This document shows positions 4,444 to 6,159 of a stretch of 6,159 bases of DNA, piece by piece. A model generated the notes under the pieces. That model had not been told where the DNA came from and did not search any database. It saw only the letters and a list, made by a program, of their open reading frames with translations. Position numbers and translations under genes: made by a program. Within the stretch, counting starts at the first letter, position 1. Each line of letters starts with the position of its first letter. Source of the stretch: an uncultured Cellvibrionales bacterium (GTDB taxonomy: Bacteria; Pseudomonadota; Gammaproteobacteria; Pseudomonadales; UBA7434); NCBI GenBank assembly GCA_937897785.1, contig CALCNB010000078.1, positions 1 to 6,159 on the forward strand. The letters run 5' to 3'.

Positions 4444-5739
4444 ATGCTGACGGCAATTGCGATTGGTATCTCGGGTTGTTTACAGCAACAGAAATATTGG
4501 CTGATAATATTCATCGTCAATTTAGCGCTCCATTCGGCATTACCTACCCATGCCGCGCCCTTCATCGAGCTGCCCAAAGCGAACTTACAAGCCCATGAGC
4601 TAGGCGTCATTTATTTGAAGGGCAACCTCAAAAGTGAGCGCATTGCGAGAAGCTATCAGCGCTTAAGAGCGATACCGGCGGCAAATATTATCGGCATTAG
4701 TCTTGACGACCAAAAAGTCAATGTCAGCCCCGGTAAGTTTGCGGTTCAAAAACGAATAGTTGACGCGCTGCTTGGTCATCATATTCAGGCCTTGGCACTC
4801 GCGTGGGACCAGCCTTATCGGGTGGGCTGCATGAGCATGTCGGCAGCATTTGCCTTTGGCTATGATGCCGATTTTTGTGCCTCTGGTTGTCAAAAAACGA
4901 AACACTCAGCCTACTATCATTCGAGTAGCACGGCGCCCTTCACAGATTTTAATTTCCGACCGACCATGATGTTGGCTGCCACCACGGTAGAAAACGCCGA
5001 ATCATTTATTATGCGCGGGATTAAGTCCGATGATTCTCAACCGCGTGGCGATGTTTATTTATTGCAGACCAGTGATAATAGTCGTTCCGTCCGCAAGATT
5101 TTTTATCCGACGATTAAGGATGCTTTTGAGCCGCAGCACGCGGTGAACATTGTTTCAAGCGATGGCATAGTCGATCGCTCAAATATTCTTTTTTATTTTA
5201 CCGGTATAAAATCAGTGCCTCATCTAGAGACCTTAAACTTCTTGCCCGGCGCAATAGCGGATCATTTAACTTCTCATGGCGGGCGGTTAACGGATTCGAC
5301 GCAAATGAGTGCGATGCGTTGGTTGGAGGCGGGTGCAACGGGCAGCTATGGCACTGCGTTAGAGCCATGCAATTTTTTAGAAAAGTTTCCTAACCCATTA
5401 ATAGCCATGTGGCATTATAATAAGGGCGCTAGCTTAATCGAGTCCTATTGGAAAAGTGTGCAGATGCCCGGACAAGGTAACTTTATTGGTGAGCCCTTGG
5501 CTTCGCCTTTCAGTGGTTATCGCTTAGTGCGTTGGAAAAACACCGTGAGATTGTACTCGCCGATTCTGCGCCAAGGCCAATACAGCATTTTAGTTGGCCA
5601 GATGGCGAGTGGCGGCTTACCAATGCCTAGCTATTTACGACAACTCAATACTCTTGCGACGCAACGTGTGAGCCAAACAAAAAATTATATTGAGCTTAAG
5701 CCGCCCTATTATCCGTTTTATCGTATAGAACGATTATAG
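4444..5739 (+). CDS. TIGR03790 family protein, probably exported; function unknown
   Basis: A 431-residue protein recognised as TIGR03790 family from its early LGVIYLKG...IARSYQRLRAIPAANI block (53-81) and the strong later motifs TSHGG (276-280), QMSAMRWLEAGATGSYGT (287-304), EPCNF (307-311), ASLIESYWKSV (329-339) and PGQGNFIGEPLA (342-353). The family is uncharacterised and has been described as occurring only in genomes with exosortase. Hydrophobic residues 18-33 followed by THAA (35-38) look like a signal peptide with cleavage near 37-38, so a periplasmic, outer-surface or secreted location is likely. No PEP-CTERM anchor or C-terminal membrane helix is seen. H278 and C309, 31 residues apart, could be a cysteine-peptidase-like dyad (hypothesis). 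C145 and C149 may form a disulfide. The ATG directly follows the aroE stop without a clear ribosome site, so it is probably coupled to aroE. Confidence 0.85.
   Translation: MLTAIAIGISGCLQQQKYWLIIFIVNLALHSALPTHAAPFIELPKANLQAHELGVIYLKGNLKSERIARSYQRLRAIPAANIIGISLDDQKVNVSPGKFAVQKRIVDALLGHHIQALALAWDQPYRVGCMSMSAAFAFGYDADFCASGCQKTKHSAYYHSSSTAPFTDFNFRPTMMLAATTVENAESFIMRGIKSDDSQPRGDVYLLQTSDNSRSVRKIFYPTIKDAFEPQHAVNIVSSDGIVDRSNILFYFTGIKSVPHLETLNFLPGAIADHLTSHGGRLTDSTQMSAMRWLEAGATGSYGTALEPCNFLEKFPNPLIAMWHYNKGASLIESYWKSVQMPGQGNFIGEPLASPFSGYRLVRWKNTVRLYSPILRQGQYSILVGQMASGGLPMPSYLRQLNTLATQRVSQTKNYIELKPPYYPFYRIERL
4495..4557 (+). other. Probable signal peptide core of the TIGR03790 protein
   Basis: Codons 18-38 encode a hydrophobic stretch after K17 (YWLIIFIVNLALHSALP), then THAA, a plausible signal peptidase I site. 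The 17 preceding residues make an unusually long n-region, and within them ISGC at residues 9-12 resembles a lipobox. The lipobox reading is less likely because the segment before it has no positive charge and is very short. Confidence 0.55.
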
Positions 5740-5759
5740 TCAGTGAATGGCGGTTAAAT

Positions 5760-6159
5760 TTAGTTGTGGTCTATGAATGTGTCTTGATGCTGGTTTTTTA
5801 GTTTCACATAGTTAGCTGAGCTATAGACGAAAAAAGCTTTTTCTTTTTCGCTTAATGGCCGTGTTTTTTTACAGGGTGAGCCCATATAAAGATAGCCGCT
5901 ATCTAGTCGTTTGCCGGCAGGCACCAAGCTGTGAGCGCCGACGATGACATCGTCTTCGATAACGGTTCCATCCATCACAATGGCGCCATTACCGATTAAA
6001 ATTCGACTGCCTAACTCGCAGCCATGAAGCAGCGCTCGATGCCCCACCGTTACATCGTCGCCAATCACTAATGGCCAACCGTCGGGGTTATAGGGGCCGG
6101 CATGGGAGATGTGTAAAATGGCGCCATCTTGGATATTACTTCGCTCGCCAATCGATATG
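5760..6159 (-). CDS. yrdA: Gamma-carbonic-anhydrase-like hexapeptide protein, YrdA type (5' end outside window)
   Basis: The minus-strand frame stays open from the window edge to the stop at 5760-5762, giving about 133 C-terminal residues. It is a left-handed beta-helix protein of the gamma-CA family, with hexapeptide-like turns such as IGNGAIVMDG and IEDDVIVGAHSLV and the hallmark SNIQDGAILH, YNPDGWPLVIGDDVTVGH and LLHGC segments, close to E. coli YrdA. Three zinc-ligand histidines are present, encoded at 6111-6113, 6039-6041 and 6024-6026, with the 24- and 5-residue spacing of YrdA. The ending SGYLYMGSPCKKTRPLSEKE is also typical. All metal ligands are intact, so metal binding is likely, but carbonic anhydrase activity is not assured in this subfamily. 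GTG 6066-6068 is internal, not the start: the homology continues upstream of it. It converges on the TIGR03790 gene 20 bases away. Confidence 0.93.
   Translation of the reverse strand, partial: ISIGERSNIQDGAILHISHAGPYNPDGWPLVIGDDVTVGHRALLHGCELGSRILIGNGAIVMDGTVIEDDVIVGAHSLVPAGKRLDSGYLYMGSPCKKTRPLSEKEKAFFVYSSANYVKLKNQHQDTFIDHN

Noticed and set aside
3831..4905. Several minus-strand open frames of 75-82 codons opposite aroE and the TIGR03790 gene
   Set aside because: They mirror well-supported genes, overlap one another and show no family motifs or ribosome sites.
308..6125. Repeated GGCGCC palindromes across the window
   Set aside because: Most occur in coding sequence as Ala/Gly codons at uneven spacing, so they look like codon preference rather than a dispersed repeat or binding site.

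Overview
The window looks like chromosomal DNA of a gammaproteobacterium, probably a marine, aerobic one. The reasons are the dprA / tsaC / hemF / aroE neighbourhood with a YrdA-type gene nearby (a layout known from this class), the E. coli-like lengths and motifs of TsaC, HemF and AroE, and moderate GC. The exact order cannot be fixed from the sequence alone.

Layout, left to right. (1) 1-247: C-terminal winged-helix end of DprA, cut by the window edge. (2) 390-1343: two tandem genes of the carboxymuconolactone decarboxylase/AhpD-like family, three bases apart. The first has lost the redox CxxC; the second keeps it. (3) 1344-1530: a 187-base gap with a candidate promoter and several small, partly competing hairpins, forming the probable leader of purE. 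(4) 1531-5739: a tight same-strand run purE - tsaC - hemF - aroE - TIGR03790-type secreted protein, with gaps of 6, 55, 2 and 0 bases, very likely one operon. (5) 5760-6159, minus strand: C-terminal part of a gamma-carbonic-anhydrase-like protein (YrdA type), convergent with the operon and only 20 bases from its end.

The operon is mostly housekeeping metabolism: purine synthesis (PurE), the tRNA t6A modification precursor (TsaC), oxygen-dependent heme synthesis (HemF) and the shikimate pathway (AroE). HemF indicates growth with oxygen. The less ordinary elements are the CMD/AhpD pair and a purK-less purE sitting where dprA and tsaC are usually close together, and an exported TIGR03790 family protein fused to the operon end by a TAGATG stop-start junction. 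That family is described as restricted to genomes carrying exosortase.

The best candidates for undescribed biology are the CMD pair, which looks like a catalytic subunit plus a degenerate partner, and the TIGR03790 protein, whose conserved SHGG and EPC motifs lie at a spacing reminiscent of the clan CD cysteine peptidase dyad. Both functional readings are inference. No tRNA, rRNA, CRISPR array, insertion sequence or attachment site was seen.
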